Counted from the first letter of the stretch, positions 11,545 through 23,480 are shown. The stretch: DNA of 64,000 nt from Tenrec ecaudatus (GCF_050624435.1 NC_134535.1:72350494-72414493); one strand, 5' to 3'. The notes: generated from the sequence alone by a model not told the origin. Program-made: numbers and translations.

Positions 11545-11840
11545 TCATATTTTTAAAAAAATTCATTTTATTAGGGGCTCATACAACTATCACAATCCAT
11601 ACATACATCAATTGTATAAAGCACATTTTGTACATTCCTTGCCCTCATCATTCTCAGAACACTGGCTCTCCACTTAAGCCCCTGGCATCAGCTCCTCATT
11701 TCCCCCCCTCCCTCCCCGCTCTCCCCTCCCTCATGAATCCTTGATTATTTATAAATTATTATTTTGGCATGTCTTCCATTTTAATGCCCTCTTTGCTTTA
11801 CTCTGACATGTGTTCATCTGATGGACATAGTTCTGACTTT
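11545..11840 (-). mobile_element. L1 3' end, reverse orientation
   Basis: Begins with an A/T run and 'ttcattttattaggggctca', the reverse complement of the 'agcccccaataaaatga' tail at 27272 and 31736. Continues with 'acaatccatacatacatcaa', a C/T-rich block (11690-11730) and 'ccttgattatttataaatta'. An open frame across this block is a translated repeat, not a gene. Confidence 0.75.
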
Positions 11841-12419
11841 GTGAATTTGTGAATGAATGCTATTGGAAAAGTTGTCCTATCACCAATGCCCTCTGTTAGT
11901 TTAAATAGTCACATAAAAATTTAATCTGTACAAGTCAACAATTCATGTAATGTGTTTTGTAGCTGGATATATTTGTGTGATTTCCTTCTCTCAACAGTGG
12001 GTTAAATTCTATACTAGTGGATTAATTAATGATACCACCAGTAGAATGTTCTTATGCCTCAGTGAGATGATTGATAATGTTCTCTATCATAAAATGACAA
12101 TGATCTGTCTAATGTGAACCACAGACCTACATAAGCCATAGATCGCGAAGTGGTTCTGGGGACCACATTTCATTCTAGCCTGAATCTAAGAATAATCCAT
12201 CCTTGTTACACGGCCCTGCTCGTTGCTCACCTTCATGAAGCAATCACTGAAGATATGGAGCCATAGCAGAGAGTGGTGAAGAAAGCAGATGGTGTCTGGC
12301 TATGAAAAATAACTATCAAAATCTTATTATCCAATTACCTACCCCCTCTGATCCATGTTGGGGCCGATCTGGTTTTCAATAGTTTCTGTAATTTAAAAAA
12401 TTTATTTCTCTGCTTGCTT
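11841..12419. other. Intergenic, unassigned
   Basis: AT-rich, no recognised feature. Confidence 0.4.
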
Positions 12420-12840
12420 GTTTTTGTTTTCACATTGGGATTTAACTCTTAGGCATGCTGTCATTGTGGGTAGCCTTCTTGAATTTTGGTTATGTGGTTT
12501 TCTGGTTCGGGTATATGAAACCAGGATTGATGACCCTATAGAGAGAACAAGTCAGGTAAGGGTTCCTAGGGGACAGTGGGGGAGTGACATTAAAGGGGAG
12601 CTGGTATGAAGGAGTTCAAGAATGAAGAAAATGCTTTGAAACTGATTGTGGTAGTGATTGTACAATACTGCTTGATATGGTTGAACTATAGAATGATATG
12701 CTTTCTTTATTAACTCCCAATAAAATAGTTTGGGGATGGGGAAAAAGCATCTGGGGTCTTAAAGGCTTGTCTTCAAGCAAGCAGCCATCTAGCTGAAGTG
12801 TCAAACAAGTCCACATTGAAGAAGCATACCGGCCTGCGTG
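12420..12840 (+). mobile_element. L1-derived 3' region, forward orientation
   Basis: 'gattgtggtagtgattgtac' (12643) and 'ttaactcccaataaaatag' (12711) are L1 3'-end landmarks; 'catctggggtcttaaaggct' to 'gcataccggcctgcgtgacc' (12749-12843) is the L1 3' UTR in the opposite orientation to 5680-5850. The order suggests two overlapping or rearranged fragments. Confidence 0.5.
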
Positions 12841-13189
12841 ACCCAAGGATTTTGAATAATAAAATCCAAATCTGATGAAGGGAATTGTTTCAGAACTTAA
12901 ATTGAGACCACTCAGTTTGCAGGAAGCTAAGCATTATAGAAGAAGGCCAAAATCAATTTCCAGCATTCCTGCATGGATGAAGCCTCCAGTTGCTATCCTC
13001 TGACCACGGCTGAGGGTATGAATAGTCTTGCTACCAGACAGAACGCACTGCAGTTGATTTGAGCAGATGCAGTTTGATGACAACGTAATCCCGTATCATG
13101 TGATCTCCCTGTTGACCCATTTGAAATTTGTTCTAGTTTTAATATCCAGCTTTCTTTTCAATTAAGGTTTTTCTCTGGTCTGTTTTGTT
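12841..13189. other. Intergenic, unassigned
   Basis: May continue the L1 untranslated region; not certain. Confidence 0.3.
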
Positions 13190-13735
13190 GTGTTTTGTTT
13201 TTTGTGTTTTCTTGTGTATAATCCAGGATAGGTAAATATACAGAGACAGTAACTGGATTAATGACTTCATGGGGGCATGACAGGAAGGTGTGAGGGACAC
13301 AGGAAGCTAATAGCAGTACAAGAAGGAAGAAATTTAAAAACAAATTTACCATGGTGGGGGTTAGGGGGAGGGGGGCGATGCTCTAAGATAGATGTGATGC
13401 TGAATGTACAATTCCCCTTGATTGTACAATTGAACTAGTCAATGTACTTGCTGATCAAACTGGTGGGGGTGGGTGGGGGAAGAAGGAAGAAAATGTTCTA
13501 GAACTGATGGTAGTGATTGATAACTGTACGACTCCTTTGCATAAGACTGGACGACTGGAGTTTATGGTATTTGAATGATATATGGATAAAACTGTCTGAA
13601 ATGTCATGAAAACCCTTGCCTTGGAGTTGGCACTCTGAATCCAGACTCCCCGCCTCCTCCTAAACTGTGCTTGCTGAAGCCATCCACTTATGGCACGTCT
13701 GCTATAGAGCAGCACTAGATAACTGAAACATGAGC
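13190..13735 (+). mobile_element. Retroelement remnant, family unnamed
   Basis: Left part repeats the 5855-6240 family. Right part ends 'agcagcactagataactga', the end also seen at 51600 and, reversed, at 9710. Contains G-rich runs at 13353-13376 and 13461-13479. No intact frame. Confidence 0.45.
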
Positions 13736-14289
13736 TATAGACTTCCTACCTCAGGACTGTGGAAGAAGAGACAAGTAATTCCTATGATCAGTAACCGTCC
13801 CTGTGTCTGATGCTAGAGTTGCATTGATCATTTTTGGACAAACACTGTCATTCAAAAGTTGTTCACTTTTATTTTGTGTCATCTAACCTATACAGATAGG
13901 ACTCATATTCAATATGAAAGTTCTGGAACTAAGGATTATAAAAGATGGTAACTGTTTTAAGATTGGATGACGTTTCAATTGGCACAACATAGACACACAA
14001 AAACAGTGTTCTACGTCTTAGTTTGGTGAGGAGCTAGGTGACTTCTAAAGGTGTGTGACCACCTAAGGTGCGACTCTTGGTCTCTCCTGTTTAGAGTAAA
14101 GAAGAATGTGGAAAATCAAAAGACAAATAGAAACAATTAGTCCCATGGACTAATGGACCATGCAAACATCAGTTTCCGCAACTCAGATCAGAAGTAGATG
14201 GTACCCAGATACCACTTCTACGTGCTCTGAAAAGGACTACATTAGGTCTAGTACAGAATAGTGAAAAATCTTAAATAGTACTCATAGTT
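13736..14289. other. Intergenic, possible retroelement remnant
   Basis: 14130-14280 ('attagtcccatggactaatg', 'agtagatggtacccagatac') resembles a common afrotherian retroelement end from memory; not confirmed. Rest unassigned. Confidence 0.3.
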
Positions 14290-15075
14290 ATTTTTTATAA
14301 ATAATTTTATTGGGTGCTCTTACAGCTCTTATAACAATCCACACATTAATTGTATCGAGCACAGTTGTACATATGTTGCCATCATCATTTCCAACACATT
14401 TTCTTTCTACTTAAGCCCTTGGTATCATTTCTTCTGTTTTCCCTCCCCTCCCCTCTCATGCTATTGAACCCTTGATAACTTATAAATGATTTTTATTTTC
14501 ATATTTTACGCTGTCTGCTGTCTCCCTTCACCCATGTTTCTGTTGGTCATCCCCTAGGGGGTAGGGGGGAGGGTTGTATGTCAATCATTGTGATTGGTTC
14601 CCCCTTTCTCCCCTTCTCTCCCCACCTACCTCCTACCCTCATGGTATCACTTCTCTCATTACTGGTCCTGAGGGGTTTATCTGTCCTGGATTCTGTGTGA
14701 TGAAAGCTCTTATCTGTACCAGTGTACTTGCTCTGGTCTAGCCAGATTTGTAAAATAGAACTGGGGTCATGATAGTGGGGGGTGGTGAGGGTGGAAGGTG
14801 GGGAAAGCATTAAAGAACATAGGAATAATGTGTTTTGTGGGTGCTATACTGCACCCTGGTCAGCTCATCCCTTCCTGTGACCCTTCTGTGAGGGGATGTC
14901 CAATTGTCTATAGACAGACTTTGGGACTTCATTCAGAGTCCCTCACTCCCATCAAAATGGTTGCTTGTCTGGGGTCTTCTGATACTGGATCCCGTCGACA
15001 CTTCATGATCACATGGGTTGGGGCAGAACTCAGAGTTATAAATAAGATCAGTCTCATGGTTGAATTGAGACTGAT
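14290..15075 (-). mobile_element. L1 3' end and 3' UTR, reverse orientation
   Basis: The longest L1 tail in the window. Starts 'aataattttattgggtgctc' and runs through 'taagcccttggtatcatttc', the C/T-rich block, 'tgtctcccttcacccatgt', 'ctgtaccagtgtacttgctc', 'ggggtcatgatagtggggg' and 'cttcatgatcacatgggttg'. The same order is found at 22225-22840. Confidence 0.8.
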
Positions 15076-16305
15076 GGAATCCCCATGACTATGGCCCTTG
15101 TCTTTTAAGTCTGGAAGTGAACTCACCCCTGTGTTAGAATAATCAACTATTTAAGATCAAAAGAGCAGCACTTACCTACGGACAAAATTCAGAAGGTTAG
15201 GAAGGATAGAGAAAGGGAAACAGGAAACCCAGGGAGGGAGAGATGGTACATTGAGTGGCTGACCAGTGATGAGTTGAATCAGAATGTACAAGAATTGCTG
15301 AAAGGAAACTATAATCTGCTCTGTAATTCACACTAAAATGTTTTTAAAAGAGATTACTAATCTTTACGCATTGCTTTAAGATGCTAATTGCTCTTAATTC
15401 CAGAACTAGTCACTAGAACATAGCTTAAAGATGTAACCAAATTTGCCTTAGGTGATGTAAGTTTTTTTTTTGTAAATGGAGGCAAGATGTTATATTTGCG
15501 TGATTTTATAAAAGCTGATTTTAAAACAACAAAACTTTTTTGCCTAAGGCAAAACTTTTAGAAAGAGTGTTTATGGCTGTAATCAGTATGTTCAAATTAT
15601 GCATAATTTTGTTTCCACCATTCCTTTCTTGGATCACAAAAAGTCAAGTATAATTGCTTATAAAATTGAGAATTCTATCCTCACTTTTGAAATGTTTTGT
15701 ATGTACTCTCATTAACACTATAGGAAACGATCCAACGTTTTGATAGAGACCATATCATTGTTTTCTTTGCAAGCATTATTAATTTCATTGAGTAATCACA
15801 AACTTCAGGAAAATGCTCACCAACTTCTAATACCACTAGAATCCTTTTGGGACAGACCCAGGGGCATGTAAAGAAAGTAATTAATTATTCATGTTTCTAT
15901 TAACTTCCCATGGTGTGCTGTCATTAGGTGAAATGCAGGTTTTGTCAAAAAACCCTGATTTAAGATATGTCTCGGCTTTTAAAAATCTCATTACATTAAA
16001 TAATTTAATGCTTGACAACAAACTGTCTAAGCTATGCAGTAAATAAGAACTTCTTATAAAAATGATTAATACACTTTTATACAAAGTACTCTTATGCAAG
16101 CTCATAAAGTCATGAGATGACGACTCTTGATATTAAAATAGAATAAAAATTCAAAAATTATCCCAAAACTTTAACCCGGGGCAGGATGCATCTCTAGAGT
16201 TATCTCGTATAATATTAGAGAGCGTAAACTTTTACCAGAAAAGTAAGTTCATTTTCCTTGGCTTATTATGTTATTTGTAGCAGAAATTGCCATGGTCCTG
16301 AAAGG

Positions 16306-16308
<3 letters not shown>
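15076..16308. other. Intergenic, repeat-poor AT-rich block
   Basis: 15350-16260 has no recognisable repeat. It carries a perfect palindrome, ttttgcctaaggcaaaa (15538-15554), and a related half 'tttgccttagg' at 15442-15452, both fitting the TFAP2-like core GCCTnAGGC. Candidate conserved element only. Confidence 0.4.
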
Positions 16309-16366
<58 letters not shown>

Positions 16367-16381
16367 GAGAGAGAGAGAGAA
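16309..16381. repeat. (GA)n microsatellite
   Basis: About 36 GA units with one GT interruption near 16364. Confidence 0.97.
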
Positions 16382-16885
16382 AGTAAACGTTGCAATTTGA
16401 GTTGGATCTTTGCACTGGGAAGGCCTCTGACTCAAGCATCCCAGAGATGTCTGTCTAACCCTCCCAAGGAGGAAAGGCCTCCGAGAAGTCCCTGGACCAG
16501 TGGATTTGAAAGATAGTCTTTAAAATCATTGTTTGGGGATCTTCACAATTTACGTATCGCCTATCTTGAACCCATGTTTCACTGTGAGTCTCCCCCCTCC
16601 TTTCTTTCTTATGAGTTAGACAAACATAAAGAGTCGCATTCATCCATCAGCCAAAAGCAAAAAAGAACATTCCGTGACCGAAAGTAAAGTATCTCAGTCA
16701 TGGAAATAGAATCTCTAGCATTGATTTTCCTCTCTCTGAACTTCTTGGATCAGATGCATCTGATTCGCGAGCCCTCTAATGAGGTGCAGCCCCAGACAAA
16801 ATGTAAAGAAAGCAAAGCCTGTTTCCTCTTCTTTTCCTCAACCGCTAGGTGCCTCCTACAAATTGTGGAGGCTTAACAGGCACCT
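16382..16885. other. Intergenic, unassigned
   Basis: No gene or repeat recognised. Confidence 0.4.
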
Positions 16886-17025
16886 CAAATAAGCCAAACA
16901 CGCTGCATCCAGTTGATCCTGACTCATGGGAACACCATGTGATCCCGAAGTGCCAAAGCCTCTGGGAGGTGTGTGTAGGGTGGGGGGTATCCTATTTCAA
17001 AAGGGAACTCCAGTGAGACAGAAAT
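16886..17025 (-). mobile_element. Degraded AfroSINE-type fragment, reverse orientation
   Basis: 'gcatccagttgatcctgact' then 'catgggaacaccatgtgatc' is the reverse-complement tail; the head is lost or unrecognisable. Confidence 0.5.
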
Positions 17026-17084
17026 GTTGGAACCGAATCAGTTAATTACTAGTGGTTAGATTTCAAGCAGCACTCTGATAATTT

Positions 17085-17265
17085 GCCAGGAATCAGAGCC
17101 GCTCACTGCCATCGGGTCTATGTGGACTCATTGCGACCTACAGGGCGGGGCAGAACAGCCCCTGCAGGCTTCGGAGACGGCAACTCTTTAAGGGAGCAGA
17201 AAGCCCCATCTTACCCCTGAGGATTGACTGTTAGAATCGACTAGATGGCATCGAGTTGTTTTTAG
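17085..17265 (-). mobile_element. Composite SINE: reverse copy joined to a forward tail
   Basis: 17093-17215 reads in reverse (ctcactgccatcgggtctat; actcattgcgacctacaggg; agaaagccccatcttacccc). It then passes straight into 'gttagaatcgactagatggc' (17231), which is a forward-strand tail. Two copies fused by insertion or deletion. Confidence 0.65.
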
Positions 17266-17334
17266 GTTTGGTCCAACCTAAGAAATCATCTTTTAGAAAT
17301 CATCTAAATAAGAAATCATCTTATATGTCACAGT

Positions 17335-17480
17335 AGTCAGTGGCGATCCATATGGTTTTTCCACTGGTGACATTTTGGACGTGGATTGCCAACCCTTTCA
17401 TTCTAGTTTCTCTTAGTTTGCATACTCTACTGATGGCTGTCTGTCCATTGTCCATGTGGCAACTGTTGGGTGCGGAACGT
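17335..17480 (-). mobile_element. tRNA-Gly-type SINE fragment, reverse orientation
   Basis: 'gtttttccactggtgacatt' and 'gatggctgtctgtccattgt' correspond, reversed, to the body of the tRNA-Gly-headed SINE at 57566-57895 (gcccccgcctgtcattagag; gctcaacaggcttcaccaga). Recognition is partly from memory. Confidence 0.4.
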
Positions 17481-17804
17481 CACACCCACAGGCTGCACGA
17501 GATCTTCCAGACCAGCTTCGCCAAAGAGAAGCAGCTCCTGTCATCACATTAAGGATGAGATGATTCACTGCTTGACCAAATAGAGCAGGGTAATTTTGTA
17601 TTCTCCACTCCCCCACTTCCCACTCAACAATGTCATAAATGTCCCAAATGGCCCTTGGCCTCAAAAAAGTTCCCCAACCCTGCACTGTGACACAATTCCC
17701 ACCGTCTTAAGCCCCCCACAACACAGAACATTGACAAGTCACTGGTGAAGGGATTCTTACAGCTGCTAATGGAAAAATACCCTCTCCCCCAAACTTGGAT
17801 CAGT

Positions 17805-17862
17805 GAAGAAAGGAGGGAAGAAAGGAGGGAAGAAGGAGGAAGAAGGAGGAAAGAAAGAAGAT
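17805..17862. repeat. GGAA/GAAG-rich simple repeat
   Basis: Runs of gaagaaaggagg and gaaggaggaa units. This purine bias explains the Arg/Glu-rich and Phe/Ser-rich open frames on either strand. Confidence 0.85.
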
Positions 17863-17974
17863 GGGTGACCACAATAAGCTCCACCTGTAAGGTTTGCCAT
17901 GTTTCTGCAGTCCATTCCAATCAACTGGTCGGAGACGTCCAGGGACAAACCCTCCTCCTGACGCTAATGGAAAG

Positions 17975-18320
17975 AGTGCAGCATGTGGCTGAGCATGAAC
18001 AACTGGGTCTGAGTCCCCACCCCACCACCCCCATTGCTCATGGAGCCCTAGAGCAGCAGCTCTCAACCTGGGGGTGGCGACCCTCTGGGGGTCCAACAAC
18101 CCTTTTCACAGGGGCTGCCTGATTCATAACAGTTGCAAAATGACTGTGATGAAGTAGCAACGGAAAGAATTGTATGGTTGGGGACCACTGCTCTAGGCAA
18201 ACAGCTTTGCATCCTCATGCCTCTGTGTCTTCATCTGGTCAAATGGGGGTGGTCTTTTCGTGGGGAGCGTACAAAAGCAATGACCAGCACACATAAGAGA
18301 CCCAGAGCGGAGTAGCCTAG
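17975..18320 (+). mobile_element. MIR, interrupted by a SPIN-like element
   Basis: Left piece 'aacaactgggtctgagtccc' and right piece 'tgtgtcttcatctggtcaaa' with 'tgggggtggtc' fit consecutive parts of a MIR (tRNA-derived ancient SINE). The gap between them is filled by the hAT copy at 18054-18190. Confidence 0.5.
18054..18190 (+). mobile_element. Shortened SPIN-like hAT transposon
   Basis: Left end cagcagctctcaacctg; interior 'tgattcataacagttgcaaa' and 'aagtagcaacggaaagaat'; right end is cut to 'ggttggggaccactg'. About 137 bases, a deletion form lacking the last quarter seen at 11051. Flanks gccctaga and gctctagg share 6 of 8 positions, so a target duplication is plausible. Confidence 0.75.
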
Positions 18321-18639
18321 TAAGAGTAGAGAAAGGTTGAATATTGTCATTGTGGAGCTGCGCGGTATCCTTAGGTATTTAAATAGTTTGCGCTTGACTT
18401 GTGAACAAAAAGAGGCAGTCTCCTTCAATGGAGGTCACAGTCAAGAAAACCCTGTGGAGCAGCTCTCTCTCGCACCTGAGTTCTCCATGAGTGGGAAGCC
18501 ACCCAACGCCAACAGGCTACTCCATATTTAGAGTTTCTAATCTCCACTTCTTCTAGCACATATGCGGGAAGGGGACTTTCCTGATTTCACGAAGGGCTTG
18601 GCTAGAGACAAAGCAGGAAAGTTGTGCTTGTAAGAAATG

Positions 18640-18815
18640 TAGAGGCTTGGTGGCCATTACTTGAGCATTAGGTTGTTAATCCAAAGGTGAGCAGTTTGAA
18701 CCTGCCTGTGGGAAAAGACAAGCTAGTCTGCTTCTGTAATGATTTATGGCCCGGAAAACCAATGGGGGCAGTTCTGCTCGGTCCCACAAAGTTGCTATAA
18801 ATCAGAATAATTTAC
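18640..18815 (+). mobile_element. AfroSINE-type copy
   Basis: Head 'gaggcttggtggccattact', B-box-like 'gcagtttgaacctgcc', tail 'gggggcagttctgctcggtc' and 'ttgctataaatcagaataat'. Confidence 0.75.
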
Positions 18816-18984
18816 TTGATAATTAAACTAATTATCACGTTTAGTTCATTTGCAGTCCCCCCCCCTCTTTTGTAGTTCATTCATATATAAGGCCCAAAGC
18901 CAAAAATGAGCTTGAAATCAGTGCTATTGAGAGTGGCTTTTGAAAGTGCTATGGAAAGTGGGCTTGAAAGTGGGCTTGATTTGG

Positions 18985-19182
18985 GTTTGGATGGTCCAGT
19001 GGCTGAGCAATTGGTTGCTAACTAAAAGACAGGCTGTTGGAATCTACTACCTTTTCTGTGGGGTAAACATGTGGCTGCTTGTGTTGGTAAAGATTTACCA
19101 TCTTGGAAAGCCTACGGGGAGTTCTCCCCAGTACTATAAGGTTGCTCTGAATGAAAATCAACTTGAGAACAATGGATGTTTA
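18985..19182 (+). mobile_element. AfroSINE-type copy
   Basis: 'ggttgctaactaaaagacag' head and 'ggttgctctgaatgaaaatc' tail. More diverged than the neighbour at 18640 and in the same orientation. Confidence 0.7.
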
Positions 19183-19985
19183 TGGGTGAAAAACAATGTT
19201 TAAGTCATTTAGTTTGCAAAGAGATGGCTAAGGAATTAACCGCGTTCAAGACACAGATTGCTGGAGAAAGCCTGCTTCGGGCCCGGGGAGTCAGAAGAAT
19301 CTGAATGGCAGCAGGAGAGTGAGCGAGAGGGACGTGTGTCTGTGTGCTGTGCAGATGCATGCTGCCTGGAAGAGTCGTCCCCGTTTGAAGGGGCTGCCAG
19401 GGAAAGGGCACCGGCTGCCTGCTTCCGACAAAGTCAGGCCTGGGCCAGCAGGGTGAGCAAGGTACCCTCTAAAGTTTAATTTTCTCTGACCGGGTTTTAA
19501 TGGAATGTATTTGTTCAACTGACAGATGTAAGAGATGAGTGTAGGAGAACATGGGGTGGAGGACAATCACAAATGCTGACTGTGGCTGAGTGCACCATTA
19601 GAAAAAGGTAAGGAAAGGTTGACACGCGAAGGAAACCTTTCTGATGGTCCCCAAGGATGGGGAAGGAGAGGGAAATTCGCTAAGTAGGTCACAGCCATTC
19701 ATTCATCTACATGGGCGGATGGACAAGATGAACAGGCACAGGTGGGTGAATGAGACTACACCCACAACCACATGTCGATGTCAGAGGATTTCTACATAGG
19801 CATGTGTCGGAGCTGTGAGTATGTACATAAATGTGATAGCGCATGCAAGGGACAGCGTGACAATCTTCTTAGCCAGACCCAAACTCCTTGCAGCAAGGAA
19901 TTCCTAGGCTCGGGGCTCAGAACCATGGCCAGGTGGGTACCCAGGGCAATTGGCTTCAAGTAGTCTACCAAGACAATGGTCGGTG
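19183..19985. other. Intergenic, unassigned
   Basis: No supported feature. Confidence 0.4.
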
Positions 19986-20580
19986 TCCTGTTTGGTGAGT
20001 AGCCACTGGGGAGTTTAAAAGCTTGTAAGCAGTCATCCAAGATGGAATTATTGGCCTCTCCCCATCGAAACAAAAATTTAGTCAAAGATATTTAGTCTGA
20101 AGAATGGGCCATGACCCTGAGGACTAGACTGTGCTCTCTTAGTACTGCCAATCATGCTGACAGGGAGCACAACAGAAGCTCCTGGATAGAATGGAAGACA
20201 ATGTGGAATAAAACCCAAATTTTTCACAAAACCCAGGCTTATTGGTTGGATAGACTCTGGCCCTTCCTCACCCTGCAAGCTTGGAACTGAACTCACCTCC
20301 ATGGTGCAACTGTCTGCCAAAAAACAGACAACCCCACAAGGTGAATATCGCCCCAGGGAGGACACAGTCCTTACAGCAACCCAATCTGATCAAAGCGGCA
20401 GCATGTGCCCCAGAGAGCTCACACTGAAGAAAGGATAGGAGAGAGGGATGAATGGACGGAGTAAACACACGGAGGAAGTGGGAAGAGTGCCCTAACATTG
20501 TGGTGATTGCAATCAAGGTCACAAGATGAAATGTGTGTGCATTGTCGAGAGGAAAGCCCGCTTGCTGTGTCAACTTTCAC
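19986..20580. mobile_element. Possible retroelement remnant
   Basis: Phrases such as 'aaagcttgtaagcagtcatc' and 'ctgacagggagcacaacaga' resemble a common afrotherian interspersed sequence I recall. Family and strand not established. Confidence 0.3.
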
Positions 20581-20690
20581 TCAAGTCACACTAAGAAGTT
20601 TAAAAACGAGACAGAAACTCCATGGGGGCAGTTCTCTTCTGCATTTGGAGTTTGCTGAGTCGCAATCAACTTCATGACAATGCCAACATC
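20581..20690 (+). mobile_element. AfroSINE-type 3' part
   Basis: 'gacagaaactccatgggggc' then 'gctgagtcgcaatcaacttc': tail half only; the head is missing. Confidence 0.6.
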
Positions 20691-20695
20691 TAGAA

Positions 20696-20891
20696 CAGTG
20701 ATTCTCGACCTTCCTGATGCCACGACCCTTTAATACAGCTCCTCATGTTGTGGTGACCACCCCCAACCCCTAACATTATATTCGTTGCTACTTTATAACT
20801 GTAGTTTTGCTACTGTTATGAATCAGGCAAGCCCTGTGAAGGGGTCGTTCAACTCCCAAAGGGGTGGTGACCCAGAGGTTGAGAACTGCTG
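20696..20891 (-). mobile_element. SPIN-like hAT transposon, reverse orientation
   Basis: Ends cagtgattctcgacctt and aggttgagaactgctg are inverted repeats. Interior 'ttgctactgttatgaatcag' is the reverse complement of the 11051 copy. Flanking octamers atctagaa and gtgtagaa agree at 6 of 8. About 196 bases, close to full length for the non-autonomous form. Confidence 0.85.
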
Positions 20892-22224
20892 GTGTAGAAG
20901 AATATTGTGAACACGAGGGTCAGCTAGTGATCTTTACAGTGTTCTTTTAGAAATAGATGCAGAGTGTCCAGTGCAGGAAACTCGATTCTGAGAATATTCA
21001 TGACAAAGTCGTCTTCCTATTTTGGTAGGCCTGGGGAAGTGTAAAATGTGAAATAAGATAAACTATAAATAAAAGCAATAAATAACAAAGTTATAAGAAC
21101 TCATGTGGTTTAGAAATGTAAATTAATTATCAGACTCGCATACAGACCGACTGTTCTTCCGAAAAGAAGGACAGAGGGAGAAAAAAAAAAAACCTTCTGC
21201 AGAAGTGTCCCCAGGAGGACGATATGAGTCATTTTAGTGAATAAGCCTGATGATGCTTTCGAACGTCCTGGCATAAATCACAACAAACTGAGCTTGAGAT
21301 GGCATAAACAAATTCCTATTACAAATCTCAAGAAATACACAGTCTGCTGTCAGACAGACATAGATGTAGGGCCTCATACATTAAGGTTACAAAATGCTTT
21401 ATGTTTTGTTTACCATTTTAAATTAAATATTATTTTATTTAGGAGTAATCATTGAGGTTGTACTTAATTCAACATTCCACTGGTCAGTATTCACAGAAAA
21501 CAAAATGTTTCTGCAGTTAATTCACTGTATTTCCATAAAGAAGAAAAAGGAAATAGCTACTCGGGGGTCAAATAATAGCAACCGGAATTTATATAAGTAT
21601 GTGATTTCAGAGTTACAAAATATGCCCGAGTGGTAATTTGTCATTCTGGCTTCGTTGTATAGATCTGGAAAGTGGAACACAGAGCTGTGAAGGAAGTCAA
21701 AGCTCTAGGACCCATCAGAGGAGGTCTGTGAGCCTCACTCTTAAACTTTAGACCACTGCTTCCTTTACAAGGAACCCCTGAGCCTGCGAGGCGGGGACCA
21801 CTTTCCCCGAGGCGAGGCAGAGGCCTAGAGAGGGCAGGGAGAGCCCAGGTACACCTCTACATTGTGCAGCGCGGTTTGAATGTTCAAGGGCAAACTTCAC
21901 GTCGCGTGCTGCGTTGCCCCTCCACCCAATTTCAAAATGAAGAGACATTGCTGGCCCTGGCACTTAACCTCCTTCCAGCCTCTTGTCCAGCTGCCTGAAT
22001 CAGGTGCCTTCCAGCTTTGTGGTGCCTCAAAACATCATTCTCTTCCTTGTCTGATAGCCCTTGAACTTGTAGAGGAAGAAGGGCAACTACTTCCCCGTCT
22101 TGTTTACTATGCTTGATGTAGGAGCTAGATGGTCTCATTGGATTAATAGAAACTGCTCAACGGCTTCCCCTTCCTGTGATGCTCAGAGCACACTTCATAC
22201 CTGCCAATACCTTAGAGACCTTTT
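20892..22224. other. Intergenic, unassigned
   Basis: AT-rich sequence with an A run at 21180-21193. No supported feature. Confidence 0.4.
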
Positions 22225-22840
22225 CTTAAAAAAAATTTTTTTATTGGGGGCTTGTACAATACTTATCACAATCCATACATGCATACATTGTGTCAAGCAC
22301 ATTTGTACATTTGTTGCCATCATCATTCTCAAGACAGTTGCTTTCTACTTGAGTCCTGGGTATCAGCTCCTCATTTCCCCCCTTCCTCCCTGCTCCCCCT
22401 CCCTCATGAACCCTTGATAATTTATCAATTATTATTTTGTCATATCTTGCACTGTCCGACGTCTCCTTTCACCTACTTTCTGTTGTCCGTCCCCCAGGGA
22501 GGAGGTTATATGTAGATCCTTGTAATTGATTTCCCCTTTCTACCCCACCTTCCCTATGCCCTCCCAGTATCACCACTCACATCACTGGTCCTGAATTGAT
22601 CATCTGCCCTGGATTCCCTGTGTTTCCAGTTCCTATCTGTACCAGTGTACAACTTCTAGTCTAGCCAGATTTGTAAGGTAGAATTGGGATCATGACAATG
22701 GGGGAGGAGGAAGCATTTAGGAACCAGAAGAAAGTTGCTACCCTGCACCCAGACTGGCTTGTGTCCTCCCCGCCACCCCTCTGTAAGGGGATGTCCAGTT
22801 GCCTACAGATGGGCTTTGGGTCTCCACCTTAGAGACCTTT
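22225..22840 (-). mobile_element. L1 3' end and 3' UTR, reverse orientation
   Basis: 'tttttttattgggggcttgt' start, 'gttgccatcatcattctcaa', 'tgacgtctc'-like block and 'aagggatgtccagttgcct'-like end. Co-linear with 14290-15075 and less diverged. Confidence 0.8.
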
Positions 22841-22944
22841 TTGTGAGGTTTCCAGTGAGGTCCCCCGATTGCTGCTGACTGGAGAAAAACGTGGAGGTGG
22901 GACTGGAAGCTGAGGAGACACTGAAAAACTCTCCTGCCATTGAG

Positions 22945-23130
22945 ACCAAAAAGCCAAACTCACTGCCATTGCAGAGTTGGACTGCCCCTGTGGTTTCCCG
23001 AGTCTGTAACTCCTTAGGGGAGTAGAAAGCCTCACCTTGTTTCCCACAGAGGTGGCTGGTGGTTTTAAACTGCTGACCTTGGGGCTAGCGGCCCAATGTG
23101 TTAGCCGCTATACCATAATCACGCACCCTT
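22945..23130 (-). mobile_element. AfroSINE-type copy, reverse orientation
   Basis: 'agccaaactcactgccattg' tail, then 'gtggctggtggttttaaact' and 'ttagccgctataccataatc' head, all reversed. Confidence 0.8.
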
Positions 23131-23480
23131 AGCCTTCACTCAGCCTTCACCACTTCCAACTTACCAAGATTTCCATGGTTTTCCCCCACCTTCTTTCCCT
23201 TTTTTTTCTTTCTATAGTATAACTTTTCCTCAGAGCCTAAATCATTGCTGGAGGGTGACTTGAGACATGAATCAAATGCAAGATAGCATATGTTTAATTT
23301 GCGGTTATGTGACTGTTCAGATCACACTTTTCATTTCCAGCAATGTCTCACAGTTGGCCAACATGAGAGCAACAGATAGGTGGCTCGCTTCATTTTTCTA
23401 AATATTTTTCTGGAGAGTGAAGACATGTCCATAGCAGGGGTTTTATAAAGAGTCTGTTCTGCTCTCTTAGTGAACCTTCC

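Noticed and set aside
11457..11744. 95-codon frame with a hydrophobic segment, and a similar frame at 22100-22417
   Set aside because: Both are translations of the same reversed L1 3' end, hence their resemblance to each other.
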